This document shows, piece after piece, positions 7,995-15,500 of a stretch of 21,755 bases of DNA. The DNA lies in NCBI GenBank assembly GCA_964504195.1, contig CAZDDI010000065.1, positions 1-21,755 of the forward strand, written 5' to 3'. Both the position numbers and the translations under genes were made by a program. Positions within the stretch are counted from its first letter, which is position 1. Each line of letters begins with the position of its first letter. Source of the stretch: CAZDDI01 sp964504195. Lineage in GTDB: Bacteria > Chloroflexota > Anaerolineae > B4-G1 > SLSP01. The notes beneath the pieces were generated by a model, which saw only the letters and a program-made list of their open reading frames with translations, was not told where the DNA came from and ran no database searches.

Positions 7995-8972
7995 TTACCT
8001 CCGCGTCACCATGATGTAGCCTAAGCCATCGGGGACCTGGATCTCTTCCACGCCGCCCTGCAAGGGAAAGGTAAGCCCTACCATATCCATTTCATCCGGG
8101 TTGGCGGCGACATCGCCGATAGGCACCGATAGTGTTAACTCCCCCATACCGGCGGCGGCGCAGCGCCACACCATCCCGCCGGGAAACACTAACGGTTGTG
8201 TGAAACGCAAATTGACGTGTAAAAAGTTATACGGTTCGGCGTTGAGCATCCCTTCTACCTGAAAGGGCGCGCTGGACGTGATTTTATCCATCGAGCAGGT
8301 AAACGCACCGGGGACGAAAGCCCACATCAGAAACGCCAAATCAGAGCGGCCATTGCCAGCCAACACCCCAACGTCTTCAGCGGTGCGGTCAACGAAAAAC
8401 TCCCCATCCCCCTTGAAGGCCATGTAAAACCCGCCGGTGTCAATCGCCTTGGATGACATCACCAGAAACGAAACATCATACTCGCAAGCCGGCAAAACGC
8501 TGATACGCTTCTCAACGCTGGCTGAGCCATCATCAATAACGGCAGTGATGACATCAGCGCCGTCACCGGCTGCGGTATAGGTGAAGCGCATGTACTGGCT
8601 CGGCCCGGTCATCAAGAACTCGCTAGGGCTGACCTGCCCGTGGAGAGCGCTGAGGCGCACATAACGCATCAGCGGCGCCAATTGCGGCGGCCCGGCAGGT
8701 GGCTCGACCGGGGTAATGGGCTGATTGGGGTCAACCGGCGACTCATAGTAATACGACCAGATGGTAAATGTGGTGGTATCGCCGGTGCAGAGCTGGCGCA
8801 TCTGCGCGGGTAGGAATTTAAGATGGAAGCCATCTGCTTCTGTAGCCGTCGGCGCGGCAGGAACCCCGGCTTGAACGGGCTGTCTGGGTTGGACAAGCGC
8901 CCCCAGCAGCAATCCGCACAAGCATAACAGGCCCAAAGTGGCCTTTCTCAACAACAGCACCTTGTAACACAT
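7995..8972 (-). CDS. Exported protein of unknown function, partner of the lipoprotein
   Basis: This 325-residue protein has a clear Sec signal: basic MCYKVLLLRK, a Leu-rich core and likely cleavage after QPVQA at residue 35. The mature part begins with a Pro/Ala/Thr linker, then strand-rich sequence. Residues about 48-155 look like an Ig-like fold, with a C-terminal beta domain (about 160-320). Four or five Cys (CTGD, ACEYD, FTCSMD, WRCAAA) could form extracellular disulfides. No confident family match. The start is supported by GAGGAGGG upstream. It is the first gene of a two-gene operon with the lipoprotein, suggesting they work together at the cell surface. Confidence 0.7.
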   Translation of the reverse strand: MCYKVLLLRKATLGLLCLCGLLLGALVQPRQPVQAGVPAAPTATEADGFHLKFLPAQMRQLCTGDTTTFTIWSYYYESPVDPNQPITPVEPPAGPPQLAPLMRYVRLSALHGQVSPSEFLMTGPSQYMRFTYTAAGDGADVITAVIDDGSASVEKRISVLPACEYDVSFLVMSSKAIDTGGFYMAFKGDGEFFVDRTAEDVGVLAGNGRSDLAFLMWAFVPGAFTCSMDKITSSAPFQVEGMLNAEPYNFLHVNLRFTQPLVFPGGMVWRCAAAGMGELTLSVPIGDVAANPDEMDMVGLTFPLQGGVEEIQVPDGLGYIMVTRR

Positions 8973-9200
8973 TGTAAACCCTCCTCATAGATTGAAATGT
9001 CACTGGCAAGAGGTGTGGATGTCCGCCTTACATCCAGTACCTATTCACAGGTGGAGCCAGCGTCCAAAGGAGGATTTTACACCCGATGCCTAAATTTGCA
9101 TTGCGCTGCGCTAAATTCCGATGAGTTTCCATCTGGCTACGTTACCCCAGCAATGACGGGAATCTGTCAGCGGATTAAACAGATTTCTAAAGTCTGATCT
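8973..9200. other. Intergenic spacer without a recognised feature
   Basis: This stretch lies upstream of the exported-protein gene on the minus strand. It should contain that operon's promoter, but no pair of -35 and -10 boxes stands out. No credible small ORF or RNA gene was seen. Confidence 0.4.
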
Positions 9201-9290
9201 ATGTAACATCCAATGTCATTAAGTTTAGAGCAAAGACCTGGCAGGTTTTTGAAACCTGCCAGGTCTTAACTTAATGACATTGATGTAACA
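9201..9290. mobile_element. MITE-like palindromic element with 8-bp direct repeats
   Basis: Inverted arms CAATGTCATTAAGTT (9211-9225) and AACTTAATGACATTG (9268-9282) enclose a perfect 14-bp hairpin GACCTGGCAGGTTT (9235-9248) / AAACCTGCCAGGTC (9252-9265). ATGTAACA occurs directly outside both ends (9201-9208 and 9283-9290), as expected for a target-site duplication, with two extra bases on the left. It has no coding capacity, so it would need a transposase in trans. A related split copy lies at 6636-6741, and a terminus-like CAATGTCATTAA lies at 21207-21218. The repeats are seen; mobility is inference. Confidence 0.6.
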
Positions 9291-9359
9291 CCCTTTCACT
9301 TTTCAGTTACCTTGCTGTATGTCTTAAAGTCAATGCGTCGAAATCATGGCTTTGCCGGT

Positions 9360-9387
9360 TTGAATAAACGCTATCTTGTGGTAAAAT
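9360..9387 (+). promoter_or_regulatory. Promoter of the leuS leader transcript
   Basis: TTGAAT (9360-9365), a 16-base spacer and TAAAAT (9382-9387) preceded by TGG, giving an extended -10. Transcription would begin near 9394, about 23 bases before the leader ORF. Confidence 0.6.
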
Positions 9388-9416
9388 AGACATAATTCTT
9401 AAGGAGATTGTGAACC

Positions 9417-9497
9417 ATGAAACCCACCACTGCCCGGCTCGCGTTTGCGTTGTTGGCCCTTACCAACAGGTATCCGCGCGCGGCGCAGTCACACTAG
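9417..9497 (+). CDS. Leucine-rich leader peptide of leuS
   Basis: This 26-codon ORF has its own AAGGAG about 10 bases upstream and lies between a promoter and an intrinsic terminator ahead of leuS. Residues 8-15 read LAFALLAL, so four of eight codons are Leu: CTC (9438), TTG TTG (9450-9455) and CTT (9459). All four avoid CTG, the codon that dominates leuS itself. The stop TAG (9495-9497) ends 13 bases before the terminator stem. This is the layout of a ribosome-mediated attenuation leader, in which ribosome stalling at scarce Leu-tRNA permits readthrough. The peptide is likely regulatory, not functional as a protein. No homologue is recalled. Confidence 0.7.
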   Translation: MKPTTARLAFALLALTNRYPRAAQSH

Positions 9498-9539
9498 CCC
9501 ACCCGATTTCAAACCCCTGCCGCGCAGCAGGGGTTTTTT
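9450..9539 (+). promoter_or_regulatory. Putative leucine-responsive transcription attenuator of leuS
   Basis: There are three alternative pairings. First, TGTTGG/CCAACA (9451-9456 with 9463-9468) folds directly over the tandem Leu codons. Second, an antiterminator can form from GCGCGG plus CAG (9478-9483 and 9486-9488, CG bulged) with CTG plus CCGCGC (9517-9519 and 9520-9525). Third is the terminator at 9511-9539. A ribosome stalled at 9450-9461 would leave 9478-9488 free for the antiterminator. A ribosome at the stop codon (9495) would mask 9478-9488 and let the terminator form. Geometry fits the classical model. No T-box signature was seen. Confidence 0.6.
9511..9539 (+). terminator. Intrinsic terminator in the leuS leader
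   Basis: AAACCCCTGC (9511-9520) and GCAGGGGTTT (9527-9536) make a perfect 10-bp stem with a CGCGCA loop, running into six T (9534-9539). It stands about 83 bases upstream of the leuS start on the same strand, so it must be bypassed for leuS expression from the upstream promoter. Confidence 0.85.
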
Positions 9540-9550
9540 GTTGGAATAAT

Positions 9551-9603
9551 GTACTGCGTAACCGGAGTCAAAAATCTCCTTACGCATTACGCAGTACGCA
9601 TTA
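9551..9603. repeat. TACTGCGTAA/TTACGCAGTA repeat upstream of leuS
   Basis: GTACTGCGTAA (9551-9561) is complementary to TTACGCAGTAC (9587-9597), an 11-bp stem with a 25-base loop. The segment 9581-9598 is the exact reverse complement of 12412-12429 just beyond leuS. It is a dispersed intergenic repeat placed between the terminator and the leuS ribosome-binding site. Confidence 0.65.
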
Positions 9604-9622
9604 GAATCTCAGGAGGCATACC

Positions 9623-12409
9623 ATGACCGAACCCTATCGCCCGCAGGAAATCGAACCGAAATGGCAAAAGCAGTGGGACGCGGATCAACTCTACCGCTCG
9701 GTGATTGATCCCAGCAAGCCCAAGTTCTACGCGCTGACGATGCTCCCATACCCCAGCGGCGATTTGCACATCGGCCACTGGTACGCGATGACGCCCAGCG
9801 ATGTCCGCGCGCGCTTCAAGCGGATGCAGGGCTACAACGTGCTCTTCCCGATGGGCTTCGACGCCTTCGGCCTACCCGCCGAGAACGCCGCCATCCAGCG
9901 CGGCATCCATCCGGGGACGTGGACGCTGAGCAATGTAGCGAATATGCGCCAGCAGATGCGCTCGATGGGGACGATGTTCGATTGGGAACACGAGGCAGTC
10001 TCATGTCTGCCCGGCTACTACCGGTGGACGGAGTGGTTCTTCCTCAAGTTCTACGAGATGGGGCTGGCGTATCGCAAGAAGTCGCCGGTGGATTATTGCC
10101 CCAGCTGCAAGACCACGCTGGCCCGCGAGCAGGTGGTGGGCGATGACCACATCTGCGAACGCTGCGGCTCGCCGGTCGCCAAGAAAGACCTGGAGCAGTG
10201 GTTCTTCCGCATCACGAAATACGCGGATGAGCTGCTGGATTTCTCCAAGATTGATTGGCCCGATAAAATCCGCCTGCTGCAAACCAACTGGATTGGGCGC
10301 AGCGAGGGCGCGGAAGTGACCTTCGCCATTGCGCCGGACGACCTGCCCGCCGACGCCTCGCCGGGCGAGGGTGATCTGGTGGTGTTCACCACGCGGCCCG
10401 ATACGCTCTGGGGCGCGACGTTCATGGTGCTCGCACCGGAGCATCCGCTGGTGGAGCGCATCGTCAAGCCGGAGCACCGCGCGGAGGTGGTCGCCTACAA
10501 GCAGCAGGCCGCCCGCCAGAACGAGATCGAGCGGCTGGCAACCGATAAGGAAAAGACAGGCGTCTTCAGCGGGGCTTATGCGATCAATCCGGTGAACGGG
10601 GCGCGCATCCCGGTGTGGATTGCGGATTATGTGATGATGACCTACGGCACGGGCGCGATTATGGCCGTGCCCGCGCACGACGAGCGCGACTTCGCGTTTG
10701 CCACGAAGTTCGGCCTGCCCATCCCGGTCGTCATCGAGACGGCGGAATGGATTGCCGAGGGCCGCCCGTTCCCGCTGCCGCGTGCTTATCCCGGCACGGG
10801 CGTGATGATTAATTCCGCGCCCTTCGATGGGACGCCGGCCCCGCACCCGGCGGTGGAGCAAGTGACCGCCTGGCTCGCAGAGCAGGGGCGCGGCAAGGCT
10901 GCCATCAACTACAAGCTGCACGACTGGCTCATCAGCCGCCAGCGCTATTGGGGCTGCCCGATCCCGATGATTTACTGCGCCGCCTGCGGCATTGTCCCGG
11001 CGCGCTATGAAGACCTGCCCATCCTGCTGCCCGCCGATGCGGAAATCCCCAAGACCGGGGAGAACGCGCTGCTGTATCACGAGGGCTTCCTCAACACGCC
11101 CTGCCCGCAGTGTGGCGGCCCGGCGCGGCGCGAGACCGATACGATGGACACGTTCATGTGCTCCTCGTGGTATCAGTACGCCTACCTCAGCCCCTACTAC
11201 CGCGAGGGCGAGCCGGTGACGGGCGCGGATACACCCTGGGATCCGGCGGAGCTGGCCTACTGGTCGCCGGTGGATACCTACACGGGCGGCGCGGAGCACG
11301 CGGTGATGCACCTGATGTACACGCGCTTCTTCACCAAAGCCCTGCGCGACGCCGGGCTGGTGGATTTCGATGAGCCGATGCTGCAATATCGCTACCAGGG
11401 CATCATCCTGGGCGAGCCGCGCGACGGCGACGGCGTGGAGGTGACGGGCGCGTGGGACGGCGCGGCGTTCAAGGCCGAGGCTATCACGGTGTTCCCGTTC
11501 GACCAACGCGAGAGCTGGCCCCCCGCCGGCAAGGACGCCACGCGCGTCTGCGGCGAAGTGATGTCCCGCGACGATGTAAGCCTGCAAGTGCAAGCCGGCG
11601 ATGCGCTGGTGGTGGTGCGGGTGCCGGAAGACATGGCAATCGCCATCCCCGGCAAGGAAGGCGTGGGCGGGCTGGGCGACATCCTCTACCACCTGGAGGT
11701 GGAGAAGATGTCGAAGAGCAAGAAGAATGTGGTGGCCCCCGATGCGCTGGTGGCGCAATACGGCGCGGATACCGTGCGCGCGTATCTGATGTTCGGCTGG
11801 CGCTGGGATCAGGGCGGGCCGTGGGACAGCAAGGGCATCGAGGGCATCGTGCGCTGGGTCAACCGCGTGTGGGCCGTGGCGACCGATGCGCCGCGCCAGC
11901 CCGTCGCGCCGACGGCGGAGGCGGAGAAGACGCTGCGCCGCGCCATGCACGCCGCCATCAAGGCGGTGACGCAGGATATGGAGAGCTTCAGCTTCAACAC
12001 GGCCATCGCCCGGCTGATGGAGTACACGAACGCGCTGAGCAAGGCGAAGGACGCCTTCTGGGGCGGGCCGGTGTGGGACGAGGCCATCCGCACGCTGCTG
12101 CTGCTGTTCGCGCCGATTATGCCGCATCTGGCGGAGGAACTGTGGGCGCTGCACGGCCAGCCCTATAGCATCCACCAACAGGCGTGGCCCACCTACGATG
12201 AGGCCATGCTGGTACTGGATGAGATCGAGATTCCGGTGCAGGTGAACGGCAAGGTGCGCGGCAAGGTCGTGGTGGCGGCGGATGCGGATGAGGCCACCAT
12301 CAAGGCGGCGGCGCTGGCTGAGGAGAATGTGCTGCGGTACATCGAAGGCAAGCAGGTGGTGAAGGTGATTGTGGCCGGCGGGAAGCTGGTGAGTGTGGTT
12401 GTGAAGTGA
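9623..12409 (+). CDS. leuS: Leucyl-tRNA synthetase
   Basis: This 928-residue class Ia synthetase joins leucine to tRNA-Leu in the cytoplasm, with proofreading. The HIGH motif is exact (residues 49-52, GDLHIGHWYAMT) and the second signature KMSKS is at 695-699. A zinc-ribbon module CPSC...CERC lies near 160-185. The CP1 editing domain carries TTRPDTLWGA (about 253-262) and GTGAIMAVPAHDERD (about 340-354), including the Asp that anchors noncognate amino acids. A second Cys-rich knob CAAC...CPQC lies around 450-495. About 105 residues between YRYQGIILGEP and KMSKS form an enlarged leucine-specific insertion, which explains the length over the roughly 860 of E. coli. The C-terminal anticodon-binding and tail domains are present, ending in the usual IVAGGKLV-like strand. 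AGGAGG precedes the ATG by 7 bases. It is monocistronic between an attenuator and a terminator. Intact. Confidence 0.98.
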   Translation: MTEPYRPQEIEPKWQKQWDADQLYRSVIDPSKPKFYALTMLPYPSGDLHIGHWYAMTPSDVRARFKRMQGYNVLFPMGFDAFGLPAENAAIQRGIHPGTWTLSNVANMRQQMRSMGTMFDWEHEAVSCLPGYYRWTEWFFLKFYEMGLAYRKKSPVDYCPSCKTTLAREQVVGDDHICERCGSPVAKKDLEQWFFRITKYADELLDFSKIDWPDKIRLLQTNWIGRSEGAEVTFAIAPDDLPADASPGEGDLVVFTTRPDTLWGATFMVLAPEHPLVERIVKPEHRAEVVAYKQQAARQNEIERLATDKEKTGVFSGAYAINPVNGARIPVWIADYVMMTYGTGAIMAVPAHDERDFAFATKFGLPIPVVIETAEWIAEGRPFPLPRAYPGTGVMINSAPFDGTPAPHPAVEQVTAWLAEQGRGKAAINYKLHDWLISRQRYWGCPIPMIYCAACGIVPARYEDLPILLPADAEIPKTGENALLYHEGFLNTPCPQCGGPARRETDTMDTFMCSSWYQYAYLSPYYREGEPVTGADTPWDPAELAYWSPVDTYTGGAEHAVMHLMYTRFFTKALRDAGLVDFDEPMLQYRYQGIILGEPRDGDGVEVTGAWDGAAFKAEAITVFPFDQRESWPPAGKDATRVCGEVMSRDDVSLQVQAGDALVVVRVPEDMAIAIPGKEGVGGLGDILYHLEVEKMSKSKKNVVAPDALVAQYGADTVRAYLMFGWRWDQGGPWDSKGIEGIVRWVNRVWAVATDAPRQPVAPTAEAEKTLRRAMHAAIKAVTQDMESFSFNTAIARLMEYTNALSKAKDAFWGGPVWDEAIRTLLLLFAPIMPHLAEELWALHGQPYSIHQQAWPTYDEAMLVLDEIEIPVQVNGKVRGKVVVAADADEATIKAAALAEENVLRYIEGKQVVKVIVAGGKLVSVVVK

Positions 12410-12411
12410 AA

Positions 12412-12439
12412 CGTACTGCGTAATGCGTACTGCGTAATC
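12412..12439. repeat. GTACTGCGTAATGC repeat downstream of leuS
   Basis: Two overlapping units of TACTGCGTAAT begin 3 bases after the leuS stop codon. Positions 12412-12429 are the exact inverse of 9581-9598, so leuS is bracketed by inverted copies of the same repeat. Confidence 0.65.
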
Positions 12440-12448
12440 AGAGAAGAG

Positions 12449-12480
12449 ACGTGGCGGGGAAACTCGCCACGTTTTGTTTT
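12449..12480 (+). terminator. Intrinsic terminator of leuS
   Basis: ACGTGGCG (12449-12456) pairs with CGCCACGT (12465-12472). The stem extends by a G-U and a G-C pair around a GAAA tetraloop (12459-12462). A T-rich tract TTTTGTTTT follows. This is a strong terminator for leuS, 40 bases after the stop codon. Confidence 0.9.
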
Positions 12481-12554
12481 AACGCAAAGGCGCGAAGGCG
12501 CAAAGACGCAAGGAAAAGCCTTTGCGCCCTGGCGTCCTTGCGCCTTGGCGTTAA
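12478..12554. repeat. AACGCAAAGGCGC-type imperfect palindrome
   Basis: Several variants of GGCGCAAAGACGCAAGG in the left half (12481-12515) are mirrored by CCTTTGCGCC...CTTGCGCC in the right half, with TTAACGC and GCGTTAA as ends. This resembles a widespread family of bacterial intergenic repeats. It fills the space between the convergent leuS and restriction-methylase genes, and its right end supplies the stop codon of the latter. Confidence 0.65.
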
Positions 12555-15500
12555 GAGTCTGCCGCGCCTTCGATCAGGCGGATGTCGGCATCGCTCAGGC
12601 CGTAGAGCTCATAGATGAGCGCGTCCAATTGCCCATCGGCGAGCGCGATCTGCCGCTGGAGCAGGGTGTGCTCGTGGGAGGCTTGCGCCGCCGCGATCTG
12701 GCGATGCGCCTGCAAGAGCGCCTCCACCAACGCCACGACCCGGTCGTGCAAGGCGACTTCGGTAGGGTTGGCGAAGTCTATCACGCGGATGGGGAGGTGA
12801 CGAATAAAACGTGATTCGTAACTGAAATAACCACCCCGCATCGTAGTTGCAATTTGGCGAATAAACCATTCCAACAAGCGACTATTCAGCAACCCCAATA
12901 CATATTCACGCGAATATTCTGGCAATACCAGTACCCCATAACCACCGGCTACACCGCCGGTAAAAAATATTTCTCCAGTTTCATCTAGCGAAAAAGATGA
13001 ATTGGCTGCAAGATCTGGAGTAAAAATTTTAGGCAATGACATTACCTCTAATGCCTGAGTACGACCATAAGCATACCATTGTAAACCGCGCATTTTGCCA
13101 TCTTCGCGATTTTCCAGATACGCCTTGTTATCAACCAGATAAGCCCAAGTAAGCGGGTATTGTGCTTTCAAAACCGCTTCAGGTATCAATCCCACCGAAC
13201 CATTTTCTAGCTGAGTATAAGGAAACACTATCAAACGCGAGGTGCGCGTTAGCAAATAACGCTTGCTATCACCTCCTTTGATCAATGGGTGCAATAAATC
13301 CGGCTCAAACCAGTATTCCTGCTCTTTTTGTGGCGAGTACACTTTTACCCGTTCAGTGTAATGTTCTCGCTCTTCTACAATGTAAATTTTATCGGCACTG
13401 GTTTTGAGACCCTGAAAAATACGTCCTGTAACATTTTCTAACTTCACCGGCATCTGGCTCAACCGCTCGAACAGGCCCGCGCCCGCGCCGACGGTGAAGT
13501 TCCACTCAGCGGCCACGGCGCGCGCGGCGGGGAGCTGCGCGGCGGGCGCGGTGATCGGGTCGGCCCGCCACGCCAGCAAGTCGCTCACCTTCGTCACCGT
13601 GAACTCGTCGCGCCCGCCTTTATCGAGAAAGAGCAGGCAGGTGTACGTCGTGGCGTTGGCGAAAATTTGCTGATCGCCAAAATGCACAATCTGCGCCAGG
13701 CAGCGACCAGCGCCTAGCTGCCGACGTAGCGCTTCGCCATACTGCGCGTTGAAGAACTTGTGCGGCAGAATGAACCCCAAGCGCCCCTGTGCATTGAGCA
13801 ACGCCAGCGCCTTTTCCACAAAGACCACATAAATATCATAGTTGCCCTTGCTGGCGGCGACAAACTGGCGTTTGTAGAACTCCACCTCGCGCGGTGCCCA
13901 CTCTTTGAGCGTCTGGATGCGGATGTACGGCGGATTGCCGATGACGACATCGAAGCCCCCAGCGGCGAAGACTTCCGGGAAGGCGGTCTGCCAATCGAAG
14001 GCGTTGATGCGGTACTGCTCCTCTTCATCCAGGAAGGTCAACTGCCCGGTGTAGAATTCCGGCCCGATGAGCGAGTTGCCGCACTGGATGTTGTGGCTCA
14101 AGTCAGGCAGCGCGCGCTCGCGGAACAGGCGCAACTGCGTGCTCAACGTCTCCTCCGTCTCGCCCTCCAACGCCTTGAGCAGCAGCGAAAGCTTCGTCAC
14201 CTCCACCGCCTGCGGGTCAATATCCACGCCGTAGAGATGTTCCAGCAGAATCCGCTTGCGCTCGGCGGTGGTGAGCCGCCACGCGCCGCCCGGCCCTGGC
14301 AACAAGCGCGGCGACTTGCCCTTCGCCCATTTCGCCGCGTCGGCGCTGTACGCAGCCAGGTAGCCATCCAACAAATACTGATAGGCCCCCAGCAAAAACG
14401 AGCCGGAGCCGCAGGCAGGGTCCACGATCCGCAGAGGCGCGCGTTGTAGAGGCACGCATTGTAGGGGCGCACGTTGTAGGGGCGCACGGCCGTGCGCCCC
14501 TACGGTTTGTTGGACGATATATTCCACGATGTACGTCGGCGTGTAATACACCCCACCGGCCTTCTTCACCTCCGGCTTCTCTTCCACCACCGCGCGATGG
14601 CCCGCCGTCAGGCGAATCACCTTGCCCAAAAACCGTTCATAGACCTGCCCCAAAATATCGGCGGGGATCACGGAGAACTCGTAGGGGCTTTCGGGGTAGT
14701 AGAGCGCGCGGAGCAACGGCTTGAGCGTCTTATCGTCGAGCGTGAGGCCCAGCGTCCACTCGTCAGGCGTATCAGTGCGGGCTTTTTCGGCGCGGAAGTG
14801 AAACAGGCCGGAGTTGTAGCGGTCATCGGCGCGGCGGAAGAGCTCGCCCAAGCGGGCGTAAGTGTCGCCGCCGTTGAGGAGCGCCAGGAGCTGCCCATAA
14901 GGCTCCAGCCCGCGATCCTCCGCAATCCGCAGGAAGATGAGCCGATCCAGCGTGAGCTGCACGGCGGCATTGAGCGCACGCGGGGTCAAGGTGGGGTTGC
15001 GCAGGGCCAGCGCGCGCGCCAGCGTCTCACGCCATTCCTCCATCGCCTGCAAAAAGACCGTATCCACCTCCGCCGTGCCACGCTTGCTGCGGCTATCCTC
15101 AGCGTAGCGGTCGAACGCGCCCTTGAGGATGGCATCGCGCGAGAACAGCCCCGCCAGCTCATCCCAGCGCGTCAGATAATCGTCGCAGGTGAGCCAAAGC
15201 ACACGCGCCGTCGCCGCCGCATCGCTCACCGCCGGTTTGATGCGGCAATCGTAGACGGCGAACTCCTCGAAGTTGGTCAGGATGCTCAACGCCAGCTTGG
15301 CCGACCAGGCATAACGGCGCAGCTGATAAGCCGGCGCGGGGTCGTCGCGCAAACCAACCGCCGGCTTTTTCGCTTCGACAAAGAACTTGCGCGCCCCGCC
15401 GATGCGGAAGGTGTAATCGGGCGCTTTGGTCTGCCCGCCCACGCGGATGGATTCCTCCTGCACCACGTCGCGGTATTGCAGCGCGTAGGCCTGGCGGTTC

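Noticed and set aside
9390..9622. T-box riboswitch upstream of leuS
   Set aside because: No T-box consensus or specifier-loop arrangement was seen, and the leader is short. A translated leader peptide explains the features better.
10001..12178. 725-codon open frame on the minus strand opposite leuS
   Set aside because: leuS is unmistakable on the plus strand. The antisense frame is His/Arg-rich low-complexity sequence typical of GC-rich shadow frames and has no recognisable domain.
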